A stretch of DNA of 64,000 bases, taken from CALJTV01 sp034435835. GTDB lineage: Bacteria; Chloroflexota; Dehalococcoidia; GIF9; UBA5629. Within the stretch, counting starts at the first letter, position 1; each line of letters opens with the position of its first letter. Where the stretch lies: assembly GCA_034435835.1 (NCBI GenBank), contig DAOTWF010000002.1, positions 62,001 through 126,000 on the forward strand, given 5' to 3'. This document shows, in pieces, positions 35,305 through 44,353 of this stretch. The translations under genes were made by a program, and so were the position numbers. Under the pieces are notes generated by a model that made no database searches, was not told where the DNA came from, and worked only from the letters and a program-made list of their open reading frames with translations.

Positions 35305-35757
35305 TTGATAGCAGAACATAAAATCAACCTGACACCTATCGGGACAGTAAGAAACCAGATCAACGACACAAAACACAAAGACTGGCAATTGGTGACCTCA
35401 CAAATAGTGATAAAGAAAGACCTAGAAGCAGCACTGGACGGCATCGAGGGTTTCTCCCATCTTATTATCATCTACTGGATGCATAAATTGCCCCCAAATC
35501 AACACCCACCGAGCAAGGTGCACCCTAAAGGCAACCAGTCATTGCCACTGACAGGGGTATTCGCCACTCGTAGCCCAACACGCCCCAACCCTATTGGTAT
35601 GACAGTGGTGAAACTGCTTGGACACAGAGAGAATATCCTGGAGGTTGTAGGCCTCGACGCAGTGAACAACACCCCAGTACTTGACATTAAACCGTACATC
35701 CCGTCCCACGATTCAATCAGCGAAGCCACCACCCCAGAATGGCTTCATCCCGGCTGA
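35305..35757 (+). CDS. TrmO/TsaA-family tRNA methyltransferase-like protein
   Basis: The 150-residue protein matches the UPF0066 beta-barrel family: NLTPIGTVRN, GIEGFSHLIIIYWMHK, VFATRSPTRPNPIGMTVVKLL, and LDIKPYIPSHD. TrmO uses SAM to N6-methylate t6A37 in tRNA-Thr. Short single-domain members like this are common in archaea and anaerobes, and their substrate is less certain. It starts at TTG 35305 and is followed by tRNA-Gly. Confidence 0.85.
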   Translation: MIAEHKINLTPIGTVRNQINDTKHKDWQLVTSQIVIKKDLEAALDGIEGFSHLIIIYWMHKLPPNQHPPSKVHPKGNQSLPLTGVFATRSPTRPNPIGMTVVKLLGHRENILEVVGLDAVNNTPVLDIKPYIPSHDSISEATTPEWLHPG

Positions 35758-35822
35758 TATCTTTGTAGGCAAGAAGCGCTGTTGACGCAGTAATAAAAAA
35801 CGGCTTTAATATAAAGTGACCG

Positions 35823-35897
35823 GCGGGTGTAATTCAGCGGCAGAATGCTTGCTTCCCAAGCAAGACGTCGGCGGTTCGAATCCGCTCACCCGCTCCA
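35823..35897 (+). tRNA. tRNA-Gly (anticodon CCC), CCA encoded
   Basis: Acceptor stem GCGGGTG/CACCCGC, D arm with CAGCGGCAGAA, anticodon arm CTTGC-TTCCCAA-GCAAG (CCC at 35855-35857), T arm GGCGG-TTCGAAT-CCGCT, discriminator T and genomic CCA. All stems pair. Confidence 0.96.
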
Positions 35898-35916
35898 GTC
35901 TGAAACCACCGATCGA

Positions 35917-36117
35917 TCAGGAATTTCCTGCTACACTACCTTCACTTGCTTCATGCTCATCGTCGGAACACCCGCAGCACTCACCTACCGCCCCTTCCAA
36001 AGTATATCCACAATTTGGACAGACTATCCTCTCGTCGGTAACCATGGTGTCACCTTCCTCTATGTAGAATTTGTCTAAATCACCCAGACACCTCGGGCAC
36101 ACCCAAGACCTAACCAT
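35917..36117 (-). CDS. Small two-CxxC zinc-ribbon protein
   Basis: The 66-residue protein has two knuckles, WVCPRCLG near residue 6 and IVCPNCGYTL near 32, then a Cys-containing acidic tail (ECCGCSDDEHEASE). It begins 40 bases after the uvrC stop on the same strand, so it probably shares its transcript. The family is not recognised. The spacing of the knuckles suggests one zinc ribbon; the Cys-rich tail could hold further metal. Confidence 0.7.
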   Translation of the reverse strand: MVRSWVCPRCLGDLDKFYIEEGDTMVTDERIVCPNCGYTLEGAVGECCGCSDDEHEASEGSVAGNS

Positions 36118-36157
36118 CGGAACTGCTCCATTTTATGTCAAATAACTTTGACAGCTT

Positions 36158-37969
36158 TTATAGGTATTCTTTTAATGTTTGAGCCACTTTATAGGTCATC
36201 CCCTTTACTGAAGCCAGCTCTTCCGCCGAGGCCTCCTTGATACGCCCCAGGGAACCAAACTTGAGCAGCAAAGCCTTCTTCCTCCTACTGCCTATCCCCG
36301 GAACTGCATCGAGCAAGGATGCCACAGCCTCTCGGCGACGCAGATTCCGATGGTAGGTAATTGCAAAACGGTGTGCTTCGTCCCTCACCCTTTGAAGCAA
36401 GTGTAAAGCTGCAGAAGTTTTGGGAATTTCAATTGGGTGGTGGCTATTTGGTGTAAACAGTTCCTCATTCTCCTTGGCTAAACTCACTGCGGGGATGTGC
36501 TTGATACCAAGCTCGCCCAGCACTTCAAGAGCCACATTAAGATGGCCCCTGCCACCATCTATGAGGATAAGATCAGGGGCCACCGACCACCTTTCCTCGT
36601 CCGCGAGAAAATGTCTGAAACGCCTTGTCAGCACCTCACGCACCATGGCATAGTCATCGATACGATCGGTTAGTGTAAGTCTGAACCTTCGATATTGAGC
36701 TGGTTTAGGAAAACCGTGTTCAAACACAACCATACTACCTACCGTAAGCTTGCCCCTAATATTGGACACGTCATAGCCTTCTATTCTAGCCGGTGTAGTG
36801 GGTAAACCAAGTCTTTCCTTCAGTTCTTCTAAGATCAAAGTGGCCTGTACAGTTGTTGACTGTTTTGCTTGATACATGAGCAACCCCTGCCGCGTGTTTT
36901 CAGCGATTGTATCCATCAACTGCTTTTTGGCTCCGCGCTGCGGTACGACAATTTTAACGGACGCGCCTCGCAAGCTCGATAACCACTCTATCAGAACCTC
37001 CGGCTCTTCGGCAGGGTACTGGAGTAAGAGCAAAGACGGAATAGACGCGGCTGAAGCATAGTACTGCTTGATGAAGCTGGCCACAATATGTTCTGGCTCT
37101 TCACCGTAGATCCCCTCCAGCAAGAAATACTCACGCCCAACCAATCCATTGTTCCGTACAAAGAAGATCTCGACATAAGCCAGGTCTTTTGTCTGCGACA
37201 TAGCAATGGCATCATAATTACCCTTCACCGTCACAGCTATTTTTTGTCCCTCAATAACTCTCTCAATAGCTTGAAGCTGGTCACGCAATGTTGCTGCCTT
37301 CTCAAACTCCAGCCTCTCCGAAGCCTCTTTCATATTCTTCCTTAGATCTCGCGTTACCAGTCGATGCTTACCTTCAAGAAATAGAATGACCTGCTTGATC
37401 ATTTCCGCATACTGTTCTTTAGTAACAGCTCCGACACAGGGACCAAGACACCGCTTAATATGATATTCCAGACACGGTCGTGTTCCCTTGCCCGTAATAC
37501 GTTTGGTACAGGAACGGAGAGGAAACATTTTTTTAAGCAATTTTAGGGTCTGCCGTACCGAAGCAGCACTGGCGAACGGACCAAAATACCTGCTACCGTC
37601 TTTGTCAAAACGCCTCGTGATGCGCAGAGTAGGCCACTCGTCTCTCAGGTCTATTTTGAGATATGGAAAACTTTTGTCATCCTTGAGACGAACGTTATAG
37701 ATCGGGTGGTATTTCTTTATGAGATTGCACTCTAGTATCAGGGCTTCCTGTTCAGAGTCAGTGACAATGGTCTCAACATCGTCTATACTGGCTACCAGCT
37801 TCTGGTGCTTGGGAGAGAGTGCAGAGCCATGACCGAAGTAAGCCTGCACACGGCTGCTCAAACATGCTGCCTTGCCCACATATATAACATCGCCCTGGCT
37901 ATCTTTGAAAATATAGACACCAGGCTTCGCTGGCAATGTTTTCAAGTGCTGTGCAGAAAATTTAGGCAT
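36158..37969 (-). CDS. uvrC: Excinuclease ABC subunit C
   Basis: The 603-residue nuclease has an N-terminal GIY-YIG domain (KPGVYIFKDSQGDVIYVGKA) for the 3' cut, a Cys-rich CTKRITGKGTRPCLEYHIKRCLGPC segment, a UVR motif near residue 210, an RNase H-like domain with DGGRGHLN for the 5' cut, and C-terminal HhH motifs (LLDAVPGIGSRRKKALL). It acts with UvrAB in nucleotide excision repair. uvrA and uvrB are not in the window. Confidence 0.96.
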   Translation of the reverse strand: MPKFSAQHLKTLPAKPGVYIFKDSQGDVIYVGKAACLSSRVQAYFGHGSALSPKHQKLVASIDDVETIVTDSEQEALILECNLIKKYHPIYNVRLKDDKSFPYLKIDLRDEWPTLRITRRFDKDGSRYFGPFASAASVRQTLKLLKKMFPLRSCTKRITGKGTRPCLEYHIKRCLGPCVGAVTKEQYAEMIKQVILFLEGKHRLVTRDLRKNMKEASERLEFEKAATLRDQLQAIERVIEGQKIAVTVKGNYDAIAMSQTKDLAYVEIFFVRNNGLVGREYFLLEGIYGEEPEHIVASFIKQYYASAASIPSLLLLQYPAEEPEVLIEWLSSLRGASVKIVVPQRGAKKQLMDTIAENTRQGLLMYQAKQSTTVQATLILEELKERLGLPTTPARIEGYDVSNIRGKLTVGSMVVFEHGFPKPAQYRRFRLTLTDRIDDYAMVREVLTRRFRHFLADEERWSVAPDLILIDGGRGHLNVALEVLGELGIKHIPAVSLAKENEELFTPNSHHPIEIPKTSAALHLLQRVRDEAHRFAITYHRNLRRREAVASLLDAVPGIGSRRKKALLLKFGSLGRIKEASAEELASVKGMTYKVAQTLKEYL

Positions 37970-38078
37970 CTTTTGAATCTATTGTAACACTGGATAATAA
38001 CTCAGCAAAAGCCACCTTAAATTTAACTGCAGCGATATTAGCCCCGTCCTTGACTTTATGTTAAAATATAGGTTGGCA

Positions 38079-38954
38079 ATGCTTTCCCAAATTCGAGCAA
38101 ATATAGAGCCTTTTTTACGCCACTTAGGCGAAGAAAAAAAGTATTCTCAGAATACCCTGCTTGCCTACGCTGGAGATTTGAACCAGTTGGTTGATTATGC
38201 GGAGTCAGCATCTCCTAATGAATCACAGGAGCAACTGCGCCTAGATGCAAAGTTACTGGCTGGATACTTGCGCTCCCTCAGAGAAAAAGGCTACAAGGCG
38301 TCCACCATAGCACGCAAGGTTGCCGCCGCAAAGTCTTTCATAACATTCCTCCAAAAAAGGGGGGTATTATGGGGCGACCTGACACCTGTGTTAGCTTCAC
38401 CCAAAGTGAGAAAGTCAGCGCCAAGACCTCTGTCCGTGTCGGACATCAGAAATCTGCTGGCTGAGCCAGCCAAACTCTCAACGCCTGAGGCAAAGAGGGA
38501 CAAGGCAATGCTAGAATTGCTTTACGCCACGGGCTTAAGGGTCAGTGAGCTCATGGCGCTGAATGTGAAAGATGTCAACCTGAGAAAGAACTTCGTCAAA
38601 TGCGCAAGTCGCGGTTCCACAGTAAGGATCATACCCATCGATGACAGGGTCGCTCAGATTGTGAAAGAATACCGTGACAGCGCACGCCTGCAGCTAATCA
38701 ACAACGAAAGAGAGGCTGCCCTTTTTGTAAACAGACGTGGTGAACGGTTGACACGTCAAGGCTTTTGGCAAATAGTGCAAGGCTATGCCAATAAAGCCGG
38801 ACTAAATACCAAAGTGACCCCTCGGAATATCAGACACAGCTTTGCCATCCAAAAATTGATAAATGGCGCTGACCTGCAGTCAGTTAAGGAACTTCTTGGT
38901 CACTCCCATATTTCCACCACCAAGGCTTATACCCAGGTAGAAACAATCGGTTAG
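38079..38954 (+). CDS. Xer-like tyrosine recombinase with altered catalytic residues
   Basis: The protein (291 residues from ATG 38079; an in-frame ATG at 38058 has no SD) has a SAM-like core-binding domain and a catalytic domain of XerC/XerD size. Arg-I (ATGLRVSEL), Arg-II (IRHSFA), His-III (LLGHSHISTT) and the nucleophile Tyr (KAYTQV) are present. The beta-hairpin Lys (usually GKG) reads SRG, and the first His of HxxR (usually PHxLRH) reads PRNIRH. Length, genomic isolation and lack of att-like repeats suggest a chromosome-dimer resolvase rather than an integrase. Activity with two substitutions is uncertain. Confidence 0.85.
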   Translation: MLSQIRANIEPFLRHLGEEKKYSQNTLLAYAGDLNQLVDYAESASPNESQEQLRLDAKLLAGYLRSLREKGYKASTIARKVAAAKSFITFLQKRGVLWGDLTPVLASPKVRKSAPRPLSVSDIRNLLAEPAKLSTPEAKRDKAMLELLYATGLRVSELMALNVKDVNLRKNFVKCASRGSTVRIIPIDDRVAQIVKEYRDSARLQLINNEREAALFVNRRGERLTRQGFWQIVQGYANKAGLNTKVTPRNIRHSFAIQKLINGADLQSVKELLGHSHISTTKAYTQVETIG

Positions 38955-38981
38955 TACTGTACGATAAACGAAAGGCAAACT

Positions 38982-39230
38982 ATGAAGAAAAAGAGGAGCA
39001 AACGGAGAATAAAACACAGGGCTGCCCTACAGTCACAGACACCATCCCGTCCAACAACCACAGTCAGCCAGATGCCAAAAAGGATGGTAAGCACAGGTTT
39101 AGCTGGACCGGATTTCCCAAGCATACAGAGGGATAAATACAAATACGTGCTGGCTGACCTACGATGGATCGGTGTCATAGCCATGAGCCTTTTCCTGATC
39201 CTGATCGTCCTAAGTTTCGTACTGGGCTGA
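38982..39230 (+). CDS. Small basic membrane protein of unknown function
   Basis: The 82-residue protein has a very basic N-terminus (MKKKRSKRRIKHR) and one C-terminal membrane span (WIGVIAMSLFLILIVLSFVLG), so it is probably a tail-anchored protein with a cytoplasmic N-terminus. AAAGG precedes the ATG, and it is tightly placed between the recombinase and pcm (12 bases). I do not recognise the family. Confidence 0.6.
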   Translation: MKKKRSKRRIKHRAALQSQTPSRPTTTVSQMPKRMVSTGLAGPDFPSIQRDKYKYVLADLRWIGVIAMSLFLILIVLSFVLG

Positions 39231-39242
39231 AGGTACACCTGC

Positions 39243-39878
39243 GTGGATCTTCAAGCAAGCCGAGAACGACTATTTGAATCTTTGCGCCGTGAGATCTCAG
39301 ATAGGCGCGTGCTTTCAACGATGGAGCGAGTACCCCGTGAACTCTTTGTTCCGCCGGAATATTACCACCTAGCTTACGAGGATATTCCTCTAAGCATCGG
39401 CTACGGACAGACAATTTCGCAGCCGTTCATTGTAGCCCTGATGACACAAGCGCTGGAGTTGCAAGGCAACGAGAAGGTGCTTGAAATCGGTACCGGGAGC
39501 GGCTATCAGACCGCTATATTGGCTGAGCTGTCCCGATGGGTAGTCAGCGTCGAGCGTATCCCTGAACTCGCGGACTCGGCAAAAAAACTCCTTGACCGAC
39601 TCGGATACAGAAACGTAGAGATACATGTGGCGCGAGAAATCCTGGGGTGGCCGGAGAAAGCCCCTTACGATGCCATAATAGTGACCGCCGGGGCACCGCA
39701 AGTGCCGACCATACTGCTGGAACAACTCTCCACAAAAGGCAGGATGGTGATACCAGTAGGATCAAGGTGGGAGCAAGACCTGCTCAAAGTAAGCAAGAAG
39801 GAAAAGAAGGTCGTGGTCGAAAACTTGGGTGGTTGCCGGTTTGTACCATTAATCAGCAAGGATGCCTGGGAAGACTGA
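39243..39878 (+). CDS. pcm: Protein-L-isoaspartate O-methyltransferase
   Basis: The 211-residue SAM enzyme has VPRELFVPPEY, YEDIPLSIGYGQTISQPFIVALM, the SAM-binding VLEIGTGSGYQTAIL, PYDAIIVTAGAPQVP, and a C-terminal RFVPLIS. It repairs isoaspartyl damage in proteins. It starts at GTG 39243. It is convergent with the ferredoxin-like gene at 39890. Confidence 0.95.
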   Translation: MDLQASRERLFESLRREISDRRVLSTMERVPRELFVPPEYYHLAYEDIPLSIGYGQTISQPFIVALMTQALELQGNEKVLEIGTGSGYQTAILAELSRWVVSVERIPELADSAKKLLDRLGYRNVEIHVAREILGWPEKAPYDAIIVTAGAPQVPTILLEQLSTKGRMVIPVGSRWEQDLLKVSKKEKKVVVENLGGCRFVPLISKDAWED

Positions 39879-39889
39879 ATATGAACTGT

Positions 39890-40561
39890 TTATATGCCAG
39901 CCCGAGGGATAAAGATCGCAGGAACACCCTCTTTGGGCACGAGCGCACCCACCGGGCAGATCTGCACACAGGCTAAACAGGCGTCGCAATCAGCCTCCGA
40001 TAAAGGTTTGCCAGCAAAAGTGCTGACAACAGTATTAATCCCACGAAAAGCGAAATCAAGTGTCCCAGTACCTTTTTCCTGACACACCCAGACACATTTG
40101 CCACAAAGGACACATTTATTGGGGTCATATATGAATAACCGGTGGCTGGAATCTACCGGCAGGTTCCTGGGTATTTGCTTCAACCGCCTAACCTTCAACC
40201 GCAGCTTGAGGCGAGAGGCGATCTCCTGAAGTCCACAATTCCTATTCTTGGCACAGTGAGCACAATCAAGTTGGTGATGGCTGAGTAAAAACTCAAAGGC
40301 AGCGCTCCGGAGCCGATGGACCCTAGGGGTGTTGAGATGCACCACCATCCCATCGGAGACCGGCTCGGTACAGGAGGCGACAGGCGCCTGCCTGCCTTCG
40401 ATCTCTACGAAGCACAGTCGGCAGGAGGCAAAAGGGGGCACCACACCCCTAACCGCGCAAAGGTTGGGGATATAGAACCCGTTGTCGAGAGCTACCCAGA
40501 GTATCTTTTCGCCCTTTCTTGCTTTGACCTGTACCCCATCGATATTTATAGTGACCAGCAA
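39890..40561 (-). CDS. NuoG/HoxU N-terminal-like iron-sulfur protein
   Basis: An N-terminal [2Fe-2S] ferredoxin domain (CAVRGVVPPFASCRLCFVEIEG...C) is followed by the His/Cys [4Fe-4S] segment HQLDCAHCAKNRNCGLQ and two [4Fe-4S] motifs (CVLCGKCVWVCQ and CDACLACVQICP). This is the diaphorase small subunit (HoxU) or N-terminal NuoG plan. The start is probably TTG 40561 with AGGAG upstream; GTG 40585 adds eight residues. It is the last gene of the minus-strand hydrogenase block, beyond mobB, and duplicates the module in the NuoG-like gene at 48853. Confidence 0.88.
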   Translation of the reverse strand: MLVTINIDGVQVKARKGEKILWVALDNGFYIPNLCAVRGVVPPFASCRLCFVEIEGRQAPVASCTEPVSDGMVVHLNTPRVHRLRSAAFEFLLSHHQLDCAHCAKNRNCGLQEIASRLKLRLKVRRLKQIPRNLPVDSSHRLFIYDPNKCVLCGKCVWVCQEKGTGTLDFAFRGINTVVSTFAGKPLSEADCDACLACVQICPVGALVPKEGVPAIFIPRAGI

Positions 40562-40666
40562 GAAAGTCCAACTCCTATTTGACACCTATCACGCGGGAAA
40601 CTTTCACTTGTTTTAACTTGCCGCAGCACTGCAAACGCATTCTCAAAAACCCGCTTCACCTGTATT

Positions 40667-41203
40667 TTATCCCCGTCTAGACTTCAAAAACATCTCCTCT
40701 AGAAAATCTGCAATCCGGTCGACTTGGTTTGGAGAGAAACTTCTAACGCCACTTTCTATCTGCCTCCCGCTAACGATGGCTATCACATTCTTCAACTGCA
40801 CAGCGCTGCCATCTTCACTTCCCTTGCACACTTTGATCTTGGGGGCATCGCTCTGTTTGAACCCTTCAGCAAGCAGTATATCATACTCAGAACCAAGCAA
40901 CCGCGCTGCCTCATTCAAAGAAAGTTCGCTTAAGGTGGGTTTGACCAATACTGCCTGTCCGGCGGAAACGATCAAAGTCGCCTCGCTGCCTGCCCGAATA
41001 TGACGCCAGCTATCTTTATACGGCCTGTCAAAAGACAACTCGCGGGGAACATGTTTTATGGTCGCTACCCTGTAGCCGCGCGACTTTAAGTTCGCAATAA
41101 GAGCCTCTATTAACGTAGTCTTACCAGACTCTGATGCGCCCACTATAGCAACTATCGCAGGTGCCTGCCCAGTGATCTCAAGACTAGACATCGACGAAAC
41201 CAT
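40667..41203 (-). CDS. mobB: Molybdopterin-guanine dinucleotide biosynthesis protein MobB
   Basis: A P-loop GTPase of about 178 residues with VAIVGASESGKTTLIEALI, the switch-like TIKHVP, and the C-terminal LLAEGFKQSDAPKI. MobB assists MobA in making the dinucleotide form of molybdenum or tungsten cofactor. The start is uncertain (ATG 41203 or 41191); both overlap the end of the NifU-like gene. MobA is not seen in the window. Confidence 0.9.
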   Translation of the reverse strand: MVSSMSSLEITGQAPAIVAIVGASESGKTTLIEALIANLKSRGYRVATIKHVPRELSFDRPYKDSWRHIRAGSEATLIVSAGQAVLVKPTLSELSLNEAARLLGSEYDILLAEGFKQSDAPKIKVCKGSEDGSAVQLKNVIAIVSGRQIESGVRSFSPNQVDRIADFLEEMFLKSRRG

Positions 41204-41651
41204 GAGGACGTCTGTAAGCCTTTCTCCAGGGCTCTCTTCTCGTAGCAATGTAATCCCTTACCACCGCTCTGATTGCGCTCGCTGCCAGCTCCGCACAATG
41301 ATAGTTACCATCTGGCAGCCCCCCCAGCGCAGCACAGATATCCTGTCCGTCTATTCTCAGAGCCTCAGCCACATCTTTATCTTTGATCAGTTCAGTAGCC
41401 ATACTTCCGCAGGCAACGGTGGCGCCGCAGCCATCTGTCCAAAACGCAACTTCAACTATCTTCGCCTCCTTCACCCTAATCCACATCTTCATTAATTCGC
41501 CACAGCGACTCCTTACAGCAACAAAACCATCGGCGTCATCGATGCTACCTAGATTGCGAGGGTTCATCGCATGATCGATCACCGTTCCGGTATATATTTC
41601 CCTCATTCGCGCCATCATCTGCTTTTCAAGCTCATCAAACTGGTCTCCCAT
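41184..41651 (-). CDS. NifU/IscU-like iron-sulfur scaffold protein
   Basis: The 155-residue protein (ATG 41651 after GGAGGAG) has the scaffold motifs HAMNPRNLGSIDDADG, RCGELMKMWIRV, FWTDGCGATVACGSMATELI and NYHCAELAASAIR, supplying three cluster-binding Cys. The Asp after the first Cys (usually CGD) is Glu. It lies between the Mvh-like hydrogenase and mobB, where it may help load the many clusters of the hydrogenases (inference). Confidence 0.88.
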   Translation of the reverse strand: MGDQFDELEKQMMARMREIYTGTVIDHAMNPRNLGSIDDADGFVAVRSRCGELMKMWIRVKEAKIVEVAFWTDGCGATVACGSMATELIKDKDVAEALRIDGQDICAALGGLPDGNYHCAELAASAIRAVVRDYIATRREPWRKAYRRPHGFVDV

Positions 41652-41884
41652 TCCAGAACTCCTCCAATCGCCCGAATTCAGGAAACAAATATGTCGCCAG
41701 CACAACGACAACAGCAGCCTAATGTAGCGCTTAGCTCACTCTATCCTTAGCATACCAACCCTGCCAGCAATACGCAACCAAATTTGAGCGGCACCATAAA
41801 GTCACTAGCCGCGCCGACTACCATACAGTTATTCCCCTGTGTACAAAGCCAGGCGCACTATGACGTGGCGAAGTCGGTGAGATG

Positions 41885-43345
41885 CTATCTCCTGAGCGTC
41901 TTTACAACCTGCCCGTCTCTGTTTCTTAAATTGACTTCGAGCGGCATCCCGCCTGGGAGAGCATGCGTGGCACATGCCAGACAGGGGTCATACGGTCTGA
42001 AAGCCATCTCCACCATATTTAACAGTCCTTCCTTAACCTCGGGACCCTTTACAAACCCCTGAGCCGCTTTCTTTACCGAGACACAGATAGGGGCAGCATT
42101 GTGCTGGGTGGCAACGATGAGGTTTACCTTGGTGACCAGTCCGCGGTCATCAGTCTCGTAGTGATGGATCAGTGTGCCACGTGCCGCTTCCACACAGCCA
42201 ATACCTACTTTCTTCAGGCGCAGGTTCATATTGCGTATGTCTTTGCTCGTCAGGAGTGGTTCACTGGCTATACGCTGCATATCCTCAGCAGCCTGCAGTG
42301 CTTCTATTAATCTCGCCCAGTGATAAGCCAGCGTGTGATGGCTTGGTTTTCCGCCAAGCCTGTCAAACATTTCTTCATATTCTTTCTGTGCCAGAGGAGT
42401 AGCCATACCGTTGGCTACATTCAACCGAGCAAGCGGACCAACACGATACAGCGAGGTTTTCTCTCCCTCTATTAGCCCATTCCAGCCCAGTTTCCTGAGA
42501 TGAGTCAATCTGATATATGTCCATGGCTCAACCCATTCGCCTATATACTCAATATAGTCCTTCGGGTCAAACAATGCATACTGGTCGCCCTTGGGGTCGG
42601 TAACCCGTAATTTACCTTCGTAGAAATTGACCCTGTTGTTGGCATCCACCAGACCCATGTCGTAAATGTGCAGCTTGTAAGCATCATTCAGAATCAGATC
42701 AAGGTACTTTTTCTCACCGAGGACAGCCTCTTTGAACAGCTTCAAGGTGAACTGAGCAAACTCCACAGAATCATTGGCTATGTCCCGAATCCACTTCCTC
42801 TCCTCCTCGGTAACACCTCTGGGTACTCCACCAGGTAATCCCCCCTCGGGGTGGGGTGCTTTACTGCTAACAAGACGTATGATGTCCCGGCAGCGTTTCC
42901 TTATATCAATCACCTTCTTGCCGATGTCCAACCCTACTCTCCCGATGACTCCCAAGATGTTTCTAACCGCCGGGTCGGCATCCGGCCCGACCACGAAGTC
43001 AGGTGCTGAAAGGAAAAAAAAGTGGATATAATGATCTTCGACCATGAAAGCGTTATAGTGCAGCTGCCTCACTAGCTTCGCTGCTGGCGTCGGTTCCACA
43101 TTATAGACGTCATCAACTGCCTTGGTGGACGCCATATTGTGAGGAGTGGGGCAAACGCCGCAGATATTCGGGGTAATACGTGGCATTTCCTCCACAGGCC
43201 TGCCAACGCAGAATCTTTCAAAACCCCTCAACTCCACCACCTGCCAGTAAGCATCCTCCACATTACCCTTGTTATCCAGAAAAATCTCTATCTTGCCGTG
43301 TCCTTCCAGTCTTGTAATCGGGTTTATGCTTATGTTCTTTGCCAT
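41885..43345 (-). CDS. [NiFe] hydrogenase large subunit, MvhA-like (group 3c)
   Basis: The 486-residue protein has the two nickel-binding motifs, ICGVCPTPH near residue 61 (L1) and DPCLACATH near 452 (L2), and the N-terminal INPITRLEGHG. The residues after L2 (about 25) should be removed by a maturation protease after nickel insertion. With the adjacent small subunit and MvhD-like protein it resembles methyl-viologen-reducing hydrogenases, which normally feed heterodisulfide reductase. It is soluble; no Tat signal or membrane anchor gene is present. Confidence 0.93.
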   Translation of the reverse strand: MAKNISINPITRLEGHGKIEIFLDNKGNVEDAYWQVVELRGFERFCVGRPVEEMPRITPNICGVCPTPHNMASTKAVDDVYNVEPTPAAKLVRQLHYNAFMVEDHYIHFFFLSAPDFVVGPDADPAVRNILGVIGRVGLDIGKKVIDIRKRCRDIIRLVSSKAPHPEGGLPGGVPRGVTEEERKWIRDIANDSVEFAQFTLKLFKEAVLGEKKYLDLILNDAYKLHIYDMGLVDANNRVNFYEGKLRVTDPKGDQYALFDPKDYIEYIGEWVEPWTYIRLTHLRKLGWNGLIEGEKTSLYRVGPLARLNVANGMATPLAQKEYEEMFDRLGGKPSHHTLAYHWARLIEALQAAEDMQRIASEPLLTSKDIRNMNLRLKKVGIGCVEAARGTLIHHYETDDRGLVTKVNLIVATQHNAAPICVSVKKAAQGFVKGPEVKEGLLNMVEMAFRPYDPCLACATHALPGGMPLEVNLRNRDGQVVKTLRR

Positions 43346-43369
43346 TTCTCCCTGCTCCTCGTAGTTTCG

Positions 43370-44335
43370 TTACGTTCTTTTTCGCACCAAAGCCGAAACA
43401 GGTGCCGAAAAACGATAAAGGTAGCCCGTCAGATCGTCCAGCTTCTCTACCAGCTCCCTGAACTGTTTCTCGTCCTCAACATCGAGCATGGAGGCCAGTG
43501 CAGAAATGAACTTCGATCCGGCATCTTTCACTCCCTCCACCGGACCAAAACAACCACGACATGGTATGTTTATTTTCATACAGACGTCTCCACACCCGGA
43601 GCGAGTAGCTGGTCCCAAGCAGAGTATTCCCTGTGCCAAAAAACAGGTATCAGGGTTAGCCTCAACTTCGTGGATTCGCTTAACATCCTTCAATGCAATC
43701 CTTGGGGGCTTTGTCTTGTTCCGCTCACAGGTGTCACACAGGGCTTTGTGCGGGGCAAGAGTCGAGCCCCTTGGCGGCAGCTTACCAGCAAGAACCGCAT
43801 TTACTGCGCTAGCTATGAGGTCTGGTGGCGGTGGGCACCCCGGAAGGTAGTAGTCAACATCGATAATTTGGTTAAGCACATAGACCTGCTCATAGAACTC
43901 GGGCAGTGTCAACTCTTTACCGTCTACCCTACACTTCGGCTGGGGGTAATTCCCTTTCGGGTTCACCACAGTGGGCGCATCCCGATATACCCAGTTGAAT
44001 ATATCCTCCTTTGTGGTGAAGTTCGCCAGCCCGGGCGTACCCCCAAAACAGGCACAGGCGCCAAAAGCGAGAACTAACTGTGACTTCTGCCTCAGCAGCC
44101 TTGCCACCTCTTCATGGTCAGAGTTTCTGACATGCCCGTTGATTATACTGAGTGCAATCTCTTTGTCTTTCATGCCTTCGGCATGGTGATACTTGAAGTC
44201 CATAGCCACGGGCCAGAGGACAAACTCCACCGCATCGGCTACCTGTAGAACAGCCTCATTCAAATCAACAACAGCCTCGTCGCAGCCACCACATCCGCCC
44301 AACCAGCAAATTGCAATTTTTGGTTTGGTTGCCAT
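43370..44335 (-). CDS. [NiFe] hydrogenase small subunit, MvhG-like
   Basis: The 321-residue protein starts KPKIAICWLGGCGGCDEAVVD, the proximal cluster site, with further Cys in FGACACFGG and YYLPGCPPPPDLI. Distal [4Fe-4S] cluster Cys follow (CDTCERNKT..., CLGPATRSGCGDVCMKINIPCRGCFGP). There is no Tat signal, so it is cytoplasmic. It passes electrons from the MvhA-like subunit to MvhD. Genes are spaced by about 20 bases. Confidence 0.93.
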   Translation of the reverse strand: MATKPKIAICWLGGCGGCDEAVVDLNEAVLQVADAVEFVLWPVAMDFKYHHAEGMKDKEIALSIINGHVRNSDHEEVARLLRQKSQLVLAFGACACFGGTPGLANFTTKEDIFNWVYRDAPTVVNPKGNYPQPKCRVDGKELTLPEFYEQVYVLNQIIDVDYYLPGCPPPPDLIASAVNAVLAGKLPPRGSTLAPHKALCDTCERNKTKPPRIALKDVKRIHEVEANPDTCFLAQGILCLGPATRSGCGDVCMKINIPCRGCFGPVEGVKDAGSKFISALASMLDVEDEKQFRELVEKLDDLTGYLYRFSAPVSALVRKRT

Positions 44336-44353
44336 CTCTACTCCTCTTTGTAT

